64,000 bases of DNA from Pseudomonadota bacterium (GTDB taxonomy: Bacteria; Pseudomonadota; Alphaproteobacteria; Rhizobiales; Devosiaceae), in the NCBI GenBank assembly GCA_023393475.1, contig JAEWLC010000044.1, positions 62,001-126,000 of the forward strand, read 5' to 3'. Of the stretch, positions 8,207-17,631 are shown in pieces (position 1 is the first letter of the stretch; each line of letters starts with the position of its first letter). Made by a program: the position numbers and the translations under genes. The notes under the pieces were generated by a model. The model worked only from the letters and a program-made list of their open reading frames with translations, was not told the DNA's origin and made no database searches.

Positions 8207-8815
8207 TTACTTCGCTTCGTCGAACAGGAACTCGACGTGTTCCCAGTTCACGAGGTTGTCGAACCAGGCCTCGAGGTACTTCGGGCGGGCGTTGCGGTAG
8301 TCGATGTAGTAGGAGTGCTCCCACACGTCGACGCCGAGCAGCGGCTTGGCGTTGCCGTGCACCAGCGGGGACTCGCCGTTGGCGGTCTTGGTGACCTGGA
8401 GCTTGCCATCCTTCAGCGACAGCCAGGCCCAGCCCGAACCGAACTGGGTGGTGCCTGCTGCGATGAAATCGGCGCGGAACTTGTCGAAGCCGCCGAGATC
8501 GGAGTCGATAGCCTTCAGCAGCGCCGCCGGAACCTTGGACGCACCGCCGCCGCCATTGGGCTTCATCCAGTTCCAGAAGTGGACGTGGTTGTAGTGCTGG
8601 CCGAGGTTGTTGAAGAGCCCCGGATCCTTGCCGAACACTTCCTTGACCTGGTCTTCGAGCGCCAGCACTTCGAGACCCTTGCCCTCGGCGAGCTTGGTCG
8701 CGTTGGTCACGTAGGCCTGGTGGTGCTTGTCATGGTGGAACTCGAGCGTCTCGGCGCTCATGTACGGGCCAAGCGCATCGTAGGCGTAGGGCAGGGGGGG
8801 AAGTTCGTATGCCAT
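8207..8815 (-). CDS. sodB: Superoxide dismutase, Fe/Mn type
   Basis: The 202-residue cytoplasmic enzyme converts superoxide to hydrogen peroxide and oxygen. All four metal ligands are visible: His27 (EFHHDKHH), His79 (NHVHFWNW), and Asp163 and His167 in the DVWEHSYY signature. No signal peptide is present. CAAGGAGG precedes the ATG. It has its own likely promoter (8870-8898) and terminator. Fe versus Mn preference is not settled by eye; the sodB symbol follows usual alphaproteobacterial annotation. Confidence 0.93.
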   Translation of the reverse strand: MAYELPPLPYAYDALGPYMSAETLEFHHDKHHQAYVTNATKLAEGKGLEVLALEDQVKEVFGKDPGLFNNLGQHYNHVHFWNWMKPNGGGGASKVPAALLKAIDSDLGGFDKFRADFIAAGTTQFGSGWAWLSLKDGKLQVTKTANGESPLVHGNAKPLLGVDVWEHSYYIDYRNARPKYLEAWFDNLVNWEHVEFLFDEAK

Positions 8816-8869
8816 TCTGGATGCCTCCTTGAAGGACGTCTTGTGGATGTGGGCCGCTGGGCTGGGTTG

Positions 8870-8898
8870 GATATAGGCCCTTTGGCTTTACTCAACAA
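8870..8898 (-). promoter_or_regulatory. Putative sigma-70 type promoter of sodB
   Basis: On the minus strand TTGTTG (8893-8898) and TATATC (8870-8875) are separated by 17 bases, about 55 bases upstream of the sodB ATG. No operator was recognised. Confidence 0.4.
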
Positions 8899-8916
8899 TT
8901 CCCGGTTTGGGGTGAA

Positions 8917-11001
8917 TTAGTCCAATCCGACGCAGGCTAGCGCAAAGGCGTAGCTAAGGGCGGTCTCCTTGAGCTGGTCGAAGCGGCCGGAGGCGCCGGC
9001 GTGGCCGGTGTCCATGTGGGTCTTGAGATAGAGTGGATTGCTGTCGGTCTTGGTGACGCGGAGCTTTGCCACCCACTTGGCCGGTTCCCAGTAGGTGACG
9101 CGGGGGTCGGTGAGGCCGGCGAGGGCGAAGATCGGCGGGTAGTCCATCGCCGCTACCTGCTCGTAGGGCGCGTAGGAGGCGATGCGATCGTATGCGGCCT
9201 TGTCGGTGATCGGGTTGCCCCACTCGGGCCATTCGGGCGGGGTGAGGGGCAGGGTGTCGTCGAGCATGGTGTTGAGCACGTCGACGAAGGGTACCTCAGC
9301 GATCACCCCGGCCCAGAGATCGGGGCGCATATTGGTGACGGCGCCCATCAGCAAGCCACCGGCAGAGCCCCCTTCGGCGACGATGCGCTGCTTCGACGTG
9401 TAGCCGAACTCGATCAGCGTCTCGGCGGCGGCGATGAAATCGGTGAAGGTGTTGACCTTGTGCTCGCGCCGGCCGTTCTTGTACCAGGCGTAGCCCTTCT
9501 CCATGCCGCCGCGGATATGTGCCGTTGCATAAGCGAAGCCGCGGTCGACGAGGCTGAGCTTGGAGACGGAGAAGCTTGCGGGCATGGCCATGCCATAGGC
9601 GCCGTATCCGTAGAGCAGCGCCGGCGCCGAGCCATCGAGCTTCAGGCCCTTGCGATAGAGCAGGGTGACCGGAACGCGTTCGCCGTCCTTGGCCGTGGCA
9701 AAGATGCGCTTCGTCTCGTAGTCAGCGGGGTTGTGGCCGGACGGAACCTCCTGCTCCTTGAGCAGGGTGCGCTCGCGCGTGACCAGATCGAGGTCGTAGG
9801 TCCGCGACGGCGTGGTCGGGGACGAATAGCTGAAGCGGATCGTCGTCGTGTCGAACTCGTAGCCGGCCGACATGCCGAGCGCGTAGGCCTCTTCGTCGAA
9901 TTTCACGGTCCACTCGTCGCCATCGTCGAGATTGCGCACGACAATGCGCGGCAGGCCCTCGAAGCGCTCGAGGCGAACGAGGTGGTGCTGCAGGAGGATG
10001 ATGTCGAGGATCAGCACGCCCGGGCGGTGTGGGACGAGATCAATCCAGTTCTCGGCCGCGGGATTGTCGGCGCTGACGGTTACGATCTTGAAGTCCTCGG
10101 CGCCGTCGGCGTTGGTGAGGATGTAGAAGGTGCCGTCGCGATCCTCGAGATCGTACTCGCGATCGGTGACGCGCGGGGCAACGAGGCGCGGGGCGCCGCC
10201 CTTTGCGGCGTCGATCAGCCAGAACTCGGATGTCTGGTGGTCGTGCGCATCGATGACGATGTACTTGCGGTTCAGCGTCTCGTCGACGCCGACGAAGAAG
10301 CCCGGATCCTTCTCCTCGAAGACGATCTCGTCCTCCGACTGCGGCGTGCCGAGGATGTGGCGGCGTACGCGGAACGGGCGGTGGTTGTCGTCATACTCGG
10401 AATAGTAGATGGCGCTGGAATCGGCCGACCAGACGCCGCCGCCCGCGATGTTCTCGATGACCTCGCCAGTGTCCTTGCCGGTTTCAAGATCACGGATGTG
10501 GAGGGTGTAGAACTCGCTGCCTGCGCGATCGGCGCTCCAGGCAAGCCAGCGGTGGGATGGATCGTGGTCGCCGCCGCCGAAGCCGAAATAGTCGTCGCCA
10601 GCTTCGATGTTGCAGTCGATCAGAATCTGCTCGGGGCCGCCGTTGCGCGGGGTGCGGACGAGGATCGGATACTGCTTTCCCTCTTCCATGCGGGAATTGT
10701 AGGCCCACGGACCATCGGCCGACGGGATGCCGCTGTCGTCTTCCTTGATGCGCCCCTTGATCTCCTGGAAGATTTTCTCGCGCAGGGCCGCATGCGGCTC
10801 CTCGAAGACCTCGGCGAAGTAGGCGTTCTCGGCCTCGATATAGGCGCGAATGTCTGCTGGGAGGGTCTCCGGCTCCTGCATCACCTGCTGCCAGTTGTCG
10901 GCGCGCAGCCAGTAGTAGGGATCCTGGCGGGTGATGCCGTGATTGGTCGCGGCATGCTGGCGCCGCTCAGCGAGGGGAGGCGTGGGGAGGGGCTTGGTCA
11001 T
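8917..11001 (-). CDS. ptrB: Oligopeptidase B, S9 family serine peptidase
   Basis: The 694-residue protein has the S9A layout: an N-terminal seven-bladed propeller (about residues 70-400, starting after YYWLRADN) and a C-terminal alpha/beta hydrolase domain. The nucleophile lies in GGSAGGLL, the conserved YGYGAYG segment is near 465, and the final His is in HMDTGHAG. The length is usual for PtrB, which cleaves after basic residues in short peptides in the cytoplasm. It lies downstream of msrB on the same strand (66 bases) and upstream of sodB, which has a promoter of its own. Confidence 0.9.
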   Translation of the reverse strand: MTKPLPTPPLAERRQHAATNHGITRQDPYYWLRADNWQQVMQEPETLPADIRAYIEAENAYFAEVFEEPHAALREKIFQEIKGRIKEDDSGIPSADGPWAYNSRMEEGKQYPILVRTPRNGGPEQILIDCNIEAGDDYFGFGGGDHDPSHRWLAWSADRAGSEFYTLHIRDLETGKDTGEVIENIAGGGVWSADSSAIYYSEYDDNHRPFRVRRHILGTPQSEDEIVFEEKDPGFFVGVDETLNRKYIVIDAHDHQTSEFWLIDAAKGGAPRLVAPRVTDREYDLEDRDGTFYILTNADGAEDFKIVTVSADNPAAENWIDLVPHRPGVLILDIILLQHHLVRLERFEGLPRIVVRNLDDGDEWTVKFDEEAYALGMSAGYEFDTTTIRFSYSSPTTPSRTYDLDLVTRERTLLKEQEVPSGHNPADYETKRIFATAKDGERVPVTLLYRKGLKLDGSAPALLYGYGAYGMAMPASFSVSKLSLVDRGFAYATAHIRGGMEKGYAWYKNGRREHKVNTFTDFIAAAETLIEFGYTSKQRIVAEGGSAGGLLMGAVTNMRPDLWAGVIAEVPFVDVLNTMLDDTLPLTPPEWPEWGNPITDKAAYDRIASYAPYEQVAAMDYPPIFALAGLTDPRVTYWEPAKWVAKLRVTKTDSNPLYLKTHMDTGHAGASGRFDQLKETALSYAFALACVGLD

Positions 11002-11067
11002 GTCGGGGTTCTAGCGGAGGGGGAGCAGGCGGGGAAGGGCGGCCGGGGGTGGCCGCCCTTGGCAGTG

Positions 11068-11469
11068 TCAGGCCTTAGGCTCGAACTTGAGGCTGGTGCC
11101 GTTCATGCAGAAGCGGTTGCCGGTCGGGTTGGGGCCGTCCGGGAAGATGTGGCCGAGATGGGCGCCGCAATTGTTGCAGTGGGCCTCGACGCGCACCATG
11201 CCGTGCGAGCGGTCGATGGTCTGGCCGACCGAGCCCTGGATGGCATCGAAGAAGCTGGGCCAGCCCGAGCCCGACTCGTACTTGGTGTCGGCAGCGAAGA
11301 GCTCGGCGCCACAGGCGGCGCAGTGATAGACGCCGTCACGCTTCTCGGTGTTGTAGATGTGCGACCATGGCCGCTCGGTCCCGTGCTCGCGCGCCACGCG
11401 ATAGAGCTCGGGGGTGAGCGCGGCACGCCACTCGTCATCGGTCTTGGTGACCTTGAAAGTCTCGCTCAT
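11068..11469 (-). CDS. msrB: Peptide-methionine (R)-S-oxide reductase MsrB
   Basis: The 133-residue enzyme reduces methionine-R-sulfoxide in oxidised proteins. It shows two zinc CxxC pairs (Cys50/Cys53 and Cys98/Cys101), the GSGWPSF motif and the catalytic Cys121 in RFCMN. The ATG at 11469 is preceded by GGAG and begins MSETFKV; upstream in-frame codons to 11652 lack family similarity. Together with ptrB and sodB it forms a minus-strand group that fits protein and oxidative damage control. It diverges from the mrp operon. Confidence 0.94.
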   Translation of the reverse strand: MSETFKVTKTDDEWRAALTPELYRVAREHGTERPWSHIYNTEKRDGVYHCAACGAELFAADTKYESGSGWPSFFDAIQGSVGQTIDRSHGMVRVEAHCNNCGAHLGHIFPDGPNPTGNRFCMNGTSLKFEPKA

Positions 11470-11570
11470 GAGGGAATCTCCGTTTCGTCCCGAAATATGG
11501 TGTTTGCCGGTCGTTTCGCAAATCCCGCGGCACTCACAAAGCTGTGGTGGTGAGCCGCGAGACCGCCGGT

Positions 11571-11600
11571 TTGACTTGCCCGAAGGGGTGCAGAGGCTAA
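11571..11600 (+). promoter_or_regulatory. Possible promoter of the mrp operon
   Basis: TTGACT (11571-11576) and GGCTAA (11595-11600), 18 bases apart, lie in the 170-base msrB-mrpA divergent gap, 40 bases before the mrpA start. The -10 match is weak. Confidence 0.3.
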
Positions 11601-11639
11601 GGTCATCGGCGGCGAATCCCAACGGGAGGCGGACCCGGG

Positions 11640-14006
11640 TTGGAGACAACACCCGAGACAGCGGTGTTGATCGTGGTGCTGCTGCCCTTTGTGGCTGCGG
11701 TCCTTGCTCCGCTCATTCACAGATATGCTCGCGACTGGTCGGGGTGGATCCTTGCGTTCGTGCCGGCGGTTGGCTTCTTCGCGCTGCTGCCGTTGGTCGA
11801 CCGGGTGTCGACGGGCGACGCTGTTCGCGTCGGCTGGCCATGGGCCCCGTCCTGGGGGCTGGAACTGGGGTTCGCCGTCGACGGGCTCAGTCTCACCTTC
11901 GCCCTGACCATTGCCGGGATCGGCGCATTCATCCTGCTCTACTCAGGCGCTTACCTTCGCGGGCACCGGCAGGGTCTGTTCCTCGGCTTCCTGCTGGCCT
12001 TCATGGGGGCGATGCAGGGGTTGGTGCTGGCCGACAACCTGGTGGCGTTGTACCTGTTCTGGGAGCTGACCTCGGTCGCCTCCTTCCTGCTCATCGGCTT
12101 CGACCATACCCGGCAGGCGGCACGACGCGCAGCGATCCAGGCGCTCCTGGTGACGGCGCTCGGCGGATTGGCGCTCCTCGCGGCGGGTGTCGTCATCTTC
12201 ACCGTGACGGGAAGCTGGAGCCTGAGCGAGGTCGCCGGGTTGAGAGGCGACGCCGCCTATCCGTTGCTGGTGGGGCTGGTTCTGCTGGCGACCTTCACGA
12301 AGTCCGCGCAGGTACCGTTCCATTTCTGGCTGCCGAACGCCATGGAAGCACCGACGCCGGTTTCGGCTTACCTGCACTCGGCCACAATGGTGCAGGGCGG
12401 TGTCTATCTCGTCGCGCGCATGACGCCGCACCTGGGTGGTGAACCGATCTGGAACACGACGCTCATGGTCTTCGGCGGGGTGACGCTCTTGTGGGGGGCG
12501 GTGTTGGCGCTGCGCCAGACGGACCTGAAGCAGATGCTCGCGCAGACTACCCTGGCGTCGCTCGGCCTGCTGATGTTGCTACTTGGAGCGGGCACCGAAA
12601 TCGCCGTGACGGCGGCGATGCTCTATTTCCTCGCGCACGCGCTCTACAAGGCCGCACTGTTCCTTGTCGCCGGCGCCATCGACCATGGCACCGGGACGCG
12701 GGACATCACGGCGCTTGGCGGGTTGCGCGACACAATGACGGTGAGCTTCATTGGCACGATCCTGGCGAGTGTCGCGATGCTTGGCTTGCCGCCGCTGCTC
12801 GGCTTCTTCGCCAAGGAGGAGATGTATGCAGCGCTGGCGCTGGGACAACTCCAGCCACTGATCGCGCTGGTGGCGCTGGTGATCGGCAACGCCCTGCTGG
12901 GCGCGGTGGGCCTCGTCATCCTGATCAAGCCATTCATGGGCGATGTTCTTCCCACCCCGATCGAGCCGCACGAGGCGCCCGTCGCGATGCTGGCGGGCCC
13001 GATCGCGTTCGGCGCGCTCGGGATCGTCCTGGGGTTTGTACCGACCCTCGCGGGCCAACTGCTGGTCGCCCCGGCAACCTCGGCGATCCTCGGCAGTGAG
13101 GTGGCGACGCATCTCGCCTTCGGCATCGACCTCCTCGCCTGGCCGTTCTGGCTGTCGGTGATCACATGGGCCTTGGCGCTGGGCGTATTCCTGCGGTTGG
13201 ACACGGGCCGCATGCTGCTGCGGCGACTGGAGGGCAGGGTGGGGTGGACCTTCGACAAGGGGTTCGACGCCATCTATTCCGGCATCGTTCGGTTCGCCGG
13301 CTTCGTGACTCGTCTCCTCCACCATGGGCGGCTGGAACTCTATCTGCTCGTCGTATTCCTGATGCTGGCCGCCGCGGCCTTGCTGCCACTCTGGCTGATG
13401 GCCGGACTGCCGGCATGGCCGAAGCGAATGAACATCGCGTTCTATGAATGGGGCGTGGTGGCGCTGGCACTGGTCGGGGTGGTGACGGTGATCGTGGCGC
13501 GCAGCAGGCTGTTCGCCATCCTCGCGCTGGGCGTGCAGGGGCTGGCAGTGGCGCTGCTCTTCATCCTCGTCGGCGCGCCCGACCTCGGCTTCACCCAGCT
13601 CATGGTGGAAATCCTCTCGGTGGTGATCCTGGCGCTGGTGATGACGCGGCTCGATCTGGATGCGGCAGATGGCCGTCACCTCGAGGACTGGCTACGCGAC
13701 GGAGCGGTCGCACTCCTCTGCGGGCTCGGCGTTGTCGCCGTGATCTGGGCCTTGCTGGACTGGCCGCTGGACCTCCGGTTGTCGGGCTTCTTCAACGCCA
13801 ACGCCGTGCCGGTGGCGCACGGGCACAACGTCGTCAACGTCATCCTCGTCGACTTCCGCGGCCTTGATACGCTTGGTGAGATTGCGGTGGTGATGACCGC
13901 CGGCATCGCCGTGCTGGCGCTGATCCGCGGCGCGCGGCGCCCGGTCCGGAAGCCTGCCGAACCTGTCGCCACGCCCACACGAACCCGCCGGAAGGCCGCG
14001 ACATGA
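11640..14006 (+). CDS. mrpA: Mrp Na+(K+)/H+ antiporter subunit A
   Basis: The 788-residue polytopic protein is the large subunit of the multi-subunit cation/proton antiporter, related to the NuoL/NuoM proton pumps. Glu142 in LFWELTS is the conserved TM5 glutamate, and the TKSAQVPFHFWLPNAMEAPTP segment is the antiporter signature. After about residue 560 the C-terminal extension is of the MbhD/MbhE type (VEILSVVILALVMTRL). The start is a TTG at 11640 with GGGAGG upstream; no closer ATG fits. It overlaps mrpB by 4 bases. The complex supports pH and Na+ homeostasis at the inner membrane. Confidence 0.92.
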   Translation: METTPETAVLIVVLLPFVAAVLAPLIHRYARDWSGWILAFVPAVGFFALLPLVDRVSTGDAVRVGWPWAPSWGLELGFAVDGLSLTFALTIAGIGAFILLYSGAYLRGHRQGLFLGFLLAFMGAMQGLVLADNLVALYLFWELTSVASFLLIGFDHTRQAARRAAIQALLVTALGGLALLAAGVVIFTVTGSWSLSEVAGLRGDAAYPLLVGLVLLATFTKSAQVPFHFWLPNAMEAPTPVSAYLHSATMVQGGVYLVARMTPHLGGEPIWNTTLMVFGGVTLLWGAVLALRQTDLKQMLAQTTLASLGLLMLLLGAGTEIAVTAAMLYFLAHALYKAALFLVAGAIDHGTGTRDITALGGLRDTMTVSFIGTILASVAMLGLPPLLGFFAKEEMYAALALGQLQPLIALVALVIGNALLGAVGLVILIKPFMGDVLPTPIEPHEAPVAMLAGPIAFGALGIVLGFVPTLAGQLLVAPATSAILGSEVATHLAFGIDLLAWPFWLSVITWALALGVFLRLDTGRMLLRRLEGRVGWTFDKGFDAIYSGIVRFAGFVTRLLHHGRLELYLLVVFLMLAAAALLPLWLMAGLPAWPKRMNIAFYEWGVVALALVGVVTVIVARSRLFAILALGVQGLAVALLFILVGAPDLGFTQLMVEILSVVILALVMTRLDLDAADGRHLEDWLRDGAVALLCGLGVVAVIWALLDWPLDLRLSGFFNANAVPVAHGHNVVNVILVDFRGLDTLGEIAVVMTAGIAVLALIRGARRPVRKPAEPVATPTRTRRKAAT

Positions 14007-14425
14007 ATACGCTGATCTTCCGCACTGTCGCGCCGCTGCTCACAGCCGTGACGCTGGTGTTTTCGGTATTCGTGCTGCTCCGCGGGCATAACGAGCCGGG
14101 CGGAGGCTTCATCGGCGGGCTGATCGCTGCTTCGGCGCTGACGATCTATGGCATGGCCATGGGCGTAGATGCGGCCCGCAACGCCTTGCGCGTGCATCCG
14201 CTTTCCATCGCCGGCTTCGGCTTCGCCCTTGCCGCGCTTGCGGGGATATTGTCACTCGCCTTCGATGTGCCCTTCCTCACCGGGCTGTGGGCCAGCTTGC
14301 CGCTAGGCGAGACCGACGTGACGATCTCGACCCCGATGGTGTTCGATATCGGTGTCTATCTCGTGGTGTTCGGCACCGTCAGTGCCATCGCGCTGGCGCT
14401 CGAGGCGGACGAGGGAGGCGAGTGA
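14003..14425 (+). CDS. mrpB: Mrp antiporter subunit B (MnhB)
   Basis: The 140-residue MnhB-domain protein has about four membrane segments and the typical RGHNEPGGGFIGGL motif near residues 28-42. It starts inside the mrpA stop (ATGA) and ends in an ATGA overlap with mrpC. Unlike PhaAB-type systems, A and B are separate genes here. Confidence 0.93.
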   Translation: MNTLIFRTVAPLLTAVTLVFSVFVLLRGHNEPGGGFIGGLIAASALTIYGMAMGVDAARNALRVHPLSIAGFGFALAALAGILSLAFDVPFLTGLWASLPLGETDVTISTPMVFDIGVYLVVFGTVSAIALALEADEGGE

Positions 14426-14796
14426 TGGACCACGTCGTCGCCGGACTCGCCGGACTGCTGATCGCGGGGGGAATCTACCTGCTGCTTTCGCGCGCCCTGA
14501 TCCGCATGCTGCTGGGCCTGGTGCTGCTGGGGAACGGAGTGAACCTCGTGATCCTCGTCGCCGGACGACTTGGCCGCATAACGCCGCCGATCGCCCAGGG
14601 GGATGCACCGCTGGCCGATGCGGCCAACCCGCTGCCGCAGGCGCTGATCCTCACCGCGATCGTCATCGGCTTTGCGATGTTCGCCTTCCTGCTGGTGCTG
14701 GCCTACCGGGCCTATCAGTCGCTTGATGCCGACGACACCGACCGCATGCGCGTCGCCGAGCCGCCGGGCCAGCCCAAACCGCCGATGAGCTACTGA
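14425..14796 (+). CDS. mrpC: Mrp antiporter subunit C (MnhC, NuoK-like)
   Basis: The 123-residue NuoK-like protein starts MDHVVAGLAGLL and has three hydrophobic helices (about 3-22, 25-45 and 70-98). It includes the GNGVNLVILV and PLPQALILTAIVIGFA segments conserved in MnhC. The ATG at 14425 overlaps the mrpB stop; the frame extends upstream but that part is spurious. It overlaps mrpD by one base (TGATG). Confidence 0.93.
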   Translation: MDHVVAGLAGLLIAGGIYLLLSRALIRMLLGLVLLGNGVNLVILVAGRLGRITPPIAQGDAPLADAANPLPQALILTAIVIGFAMFAFLLVLAYRAYQSLDADDTDRMRVAEPPGQPKPPMSY

Positions 14797-16373
14797 TGCC
14801 CGGCGTGCTGCAGGATCTGGCAACTTACCCCAGCGATTGGCTGATCATCCTGCCGGTGATCCTGCCGCTCATTGGGGCGGCGGTGTTACTTATGCTGCGC
14901 GAGGCGCGGGAGGCCCAGTATGCCTTGACCCTCGCCGTGGCGGGCGCGGTGTTCGTGTCTGGAATCGCGCTGGCTATGCGCGTCGGCAATACCGGGCCGC
15001 TGTCGATGACGATGGGGAACTGGTTGCCCCCGTTCGGCATCAGCTTCACTGCCGATATCGTCAGTGCAGTGTTTGCGCTGGTTGCGGCGGGCGTGACGCT
15101 CGCGGTGCTGGTCTACCTGCGGCTCGATATGCCGGATCGGGCACGCCGCGACGGCGTGTACCCATTGATCTTGCTGCTGCTGGCTGGGGTGAGTGGGGCG
15201 TTTCTCACCGGCGATCTGTTCAATCTCTACGTCTGGTTCGAGGTGATGCTGATTGCCAGCTTCGGGCTGCTGGTGCTCGGCGGGCGCAATATCCAGCTCG
15301 ACGGCACGGTGAAGTACGGCTTCCTCAACTTCATCGCGACGACGATCTTCCTGCTTGCGCTGGGGCTGCTCTACGGGACGATCGGCACGCTCAACATGGC
15401 GGATATCGTGGCGAGAGCGGCGGCCGCGGACTGGGTAGTGATGAAGTCGATCGCGTTGCTGCTGCTGCTCGCCTTCGGCATCAAGGCGGCGGCTTTCCCG
15501 GTCAACGCCTGGCTGCCCGCGAGCTATCATGCGCCTCCGGCTGCGATCTCGGCGCTGATGGCGGGGCTGCTGACCAAGGTCGGCGTCTATGCAATGCTGC
15601 GGGTGCTCGCGATGCTGTTGCCCGCGAGCCGCGAACTGCTGGAGCCGGTGCTTGTCGTCGTCGCCATGGCGACGCTGCTGCTGGGTCCGCTTGGCGCGAT
15701 TGCCGAAACCAACCTGCGCCGTGCGCTGGGCTTTCTCGTCATCGGCGGCATCGGCGCGAGCATGGCTGGCCTGGCGTTGGCGAACGAGGCCGGATTGGCG
15801 GCCGCCGCGACCTATGTGCTGCATGCGATGCTGACCATGACCGCGCTCTACCTGGTCGCAGGGCTGGTCGAGACGGCGACCGGGGAGACGGATACGCGCC
15901 GGATGGGCGGGCTCTACGCGGCGGCGCCGGCCCTCGCGGTGCTGTTCTTCGTGCTGATGTTGGCGGTCTCCGGCGTTCCGCCGTTCCTCGGCTTCTGGCC
16001 CAAGCTGCTGCTGGTCGAGGCGGGCGTCTCCTCATGGGCACCGGGCGGCGACTGGTGGGCGCTGGCCCTGTGGATCGCGGTATTGGCGAATGCCCTGCTG
16101 ACGCTTGTCGCCGGAAGCCGGTTGTGGGCGCACATCTTCTGGCGCGCCGGCCAAGAGGGCGCGGCGACGGAGGCGCCGAACCCGGACCTGAAGCCGCTGG
16201 ATCGCCGCTCGGTGTGGCTCGGCGTCGCACCGGCCGGCCTGCTGACTTTCGTCGTGCTGGTGCTCGGCTTGTGGCCGGAACCGCTGCTGGCATTCGGCAA
16301 GGCCGCAGCGGCAGCCCTGATGCAACCGGCTGACTACATCGCCGCCACTGGCCTCGCGGGAGCGTATCCATGA
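14796..16373 (+). CDS. mrpD: Mrp antiporter subunit D (NuoN/NuoM-like)
   Basis: The 525-residue, roughly 14-helix antiporter-like subunit has the conserved Glu149 in YVWFEVML, and the AAFPVNAWLPASYHAPPAAIS signature near residue 230. In other Mrp systems D and A are the two ion-translocating subunits. It is translationally coupled to mrpC and, by a 4-base overlap, to mrpE. Confidence 0.93.
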   Translation: MPGVLQDLATYPSDWLIILPVILPLIGAAVLLMLREAREAQYALTLAVAGAVFVSGIALAMRVGNTGPLSMTMGNWLPPFGISFTADIVSAVFALVAAGVTLAVLVYLRLDMPDRARRDGVYPLILLLLAGVSGAFLTGDLFNLYVWFEVMLIASFGLLVLGGRNIQLDGTVKYGFLNFIATTIFLLALGLLYGTIGTLNMADIVARAAAADWVVMKSIALLLLLAFGIKAAAFPVNAWLPASYHAPPAAISALMAGLLTKVGVYAMLRVLAMLLPASRELLEPVLVVVAMATLLLGPLGAIAETNLRRALGFLVIGGIGASMAGLALANEAGLAAAATYVLHAMLTMTALYLVAGLVETATGETDTRRMGGLYAAAPALAVLFFVLMLAVSGVPPFLGFWPKLLLVEAGVSSWAPGGDWWALALWIAVLANALLTLVAGSRLWAHIFWRAGQEGAATEAPNPDLKPLDRRSVWLGVAPAGLLTFVVLVLGLWPEPLLAFGKAAAAALMQPADYIAATGLAGAYP

Positions 16374-16849
16374 GCTTGATCCTGCTGACCATCGTCCTCG
16401 CTCTCGGTTGGGCAGCCGCCACCGGCAGCTTCACCCTGCCCAACCTTTTGCTCGGAGCCGCGGTAAGCGTGCTCAGCCTGTTCGTTGTCCGGCAGTTCGT
16501 CTCATCGCCAAGACTGCTGCCCCGCGCCGCGCGGTTTACCGGGCTCGCCTGGACCTTTCTCGTGGAACTGGTGCTGAGTGCCCTGCGCGTTGCGCGGTTG
16601 GTGATCCGCCCGGACGTGAATGCACATATCCGACCCGCGATTGTGGCGTTTCCGCTGACGGCGAAGACCGACGCGGAGATCACGCTGCTGGCTAACCTCG
16701 TCACGCTCACACCGGGGACGCTCAGCGTCGATGTGTCGGAAGACCGGCGGTTCCTCTTCATCCACGTGATCCACCTGACAGATCGGGCGGCCTTCATCCG
16801 CGAACTCGCCTCGGGCTTCGAGCGGCAGGTGACGGAGGCACTTCGATGA
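16370..16849 (+). CDS. mrpE: Mrp antiporter subunit E (MnhE)
   Basis: The 159-residue MnhE protein has an N-terminal hydrophobic region (about 1-45). It is followed by the soluble part with LANLVTLTPGTLSVDVSED, the family hallmark, and FIHVIHL. Four-base overlaps join it to mrpD and mrpF. Confidence 0.93.
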   Translation: MSLILLTIVLALGWAAATGSFTLPNLLLGAAVSVLSLFVVRQFVSSPRLLPRAARFTGLAWTFLVELVLSALRVARLVIRPDVNAHIRPAIVAFPLTAKTDAEITLLANLVTLTPGTLSVDVSEDRRFLFIHVIHLTDRAAFIRELASGFERQVTEALR

Positions 16850-17154
16850 GCGGCGCGGCAGTACTTCAATACGCAAGCCTGATCGCCATCGGGCTGCTGA
16901 TCGTGGCGCTGTTCCTCACGGTGATTCGCCTGGTCCGTGGCCCCAACCTCGGCGATCGGATCCTTGCACTGGACCTCATTACCGTCCTCGGCGCCGGCTT
17001 TATCGGGGCGATCGCCGTGCTGACCGGCTTCTCGCTCTATATCGACATTGCTATCGCGCTGGCATTGGTGAGCTTTCTCTCCGCCATAGCTCTGGCCCGA
17101 TATCTGTACGTCCGCGCTCGGCGCAAGCAACAGGGCGAGGGCAGGGCGTCATGA
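16846..17154 (+). CDS. mrpF: Mrp antiporter subunit F (MnhF)
   Basis: The 102-residue three-helix membrane protein contains RLVRGPNLGDRILALDLIT, the MrpF signature with the conserved Asp. It has a basic C-terminal tail (RARRKQQGEG). ATGA overlaps link it to mrpE and mrpG. Confidence 0.93.
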   Translation: MSGAAVLQYASLIAIGLLIVALFLTVIRLVRGPNLGDRILALDLITVLGAGFIGAIAVLTGFSLYIDIAIALALVSFLSAIALARYLYVRARRKQQGEGRAS

Positions 17155-17477
17155 TTCAGGAAATCGCCAATTACCTGGCGGCAATACTGGTTCTCGGGGG
17201 TGCGGGGTTCAGTTTGATCGCGGCAATCGGCGTGCTGCGGTTGCCGGACCTCTACACGCGCCTTCATGCCGCGTCGAAGGCGGGGGCGATAGGGGCTGGC
17301 ATGATCTTCCTCAGTGTCGCGGTTGCCTCGCTCGATGGCGCCGTCGTCCTCCGCGCCCTGCTCGGAATCGTCTTCCTGCTATTGTCGACGCCGGTCTCGG
17401 CTCATCTTCTGGCCCGTGCGGCATTTCGAAGCGGTGAGAAGCCGTCACCAGTGACGACTGTCGAGGATTTGACGTGA
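17151..17477 (+). CDS. mrpG: Mrp antiporter subunit G (MnhG)
   Basis: The 108-residue MnhG protein has three membrane helices, with the LRLPDLYTRLHAASKAGAIG motif between helices 1 and 2. It is the last gene of the seven-gene mrp operon. No clear terminator follows before mucR, 154 bases downstream, so read-through is possible. Confidence 0.93.
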   Translation: MIQEIANYLAAILVLGGAGFSLIAAIGVLRLPDLYTRLHAASKAGAIGAGMIFLSVAVASLDGAVVLRALLGIVFLLLSTPVSAHLLARAAFRSGEKPSPVTTVEDLT

Positions 17478-17543
17478 TGCCTTTGGCCAATTGCACATTA
17501 TTGCCGCAAACGAATAGTTATACACACTGGTGACCGTTGCTAT

Positions 17544-17553
17544 TGCAATTGCA
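17544..17553. promoter_or_regulatory. Palindrome in the mucR upstream region
   Basis: TGCAATTGCA is a perfect 10-bp palindrome in the AT-richer gap before mucR (start 17632). MucR/Ros proteins bind AT-rich sites with flexible T-A steps and often autoregulate, so this is a weak operator candidate. Confidence 0.25.
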
Positions 17554-17631
17554 GTCCAGCGGTTCTAGGAAACCAGTCTCCGGCGAGGATGCCACCTCCT
17601 TTGCCCGAGTTACCGCAGAAAAGGACCCGAA

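Noticed and set aside
9001..11553. 850-codon open frame on the plus strand
   Set aside because: It is antisense to ptrB and msrB, both of which have clear catalytic motifs; composition is shadow-like.
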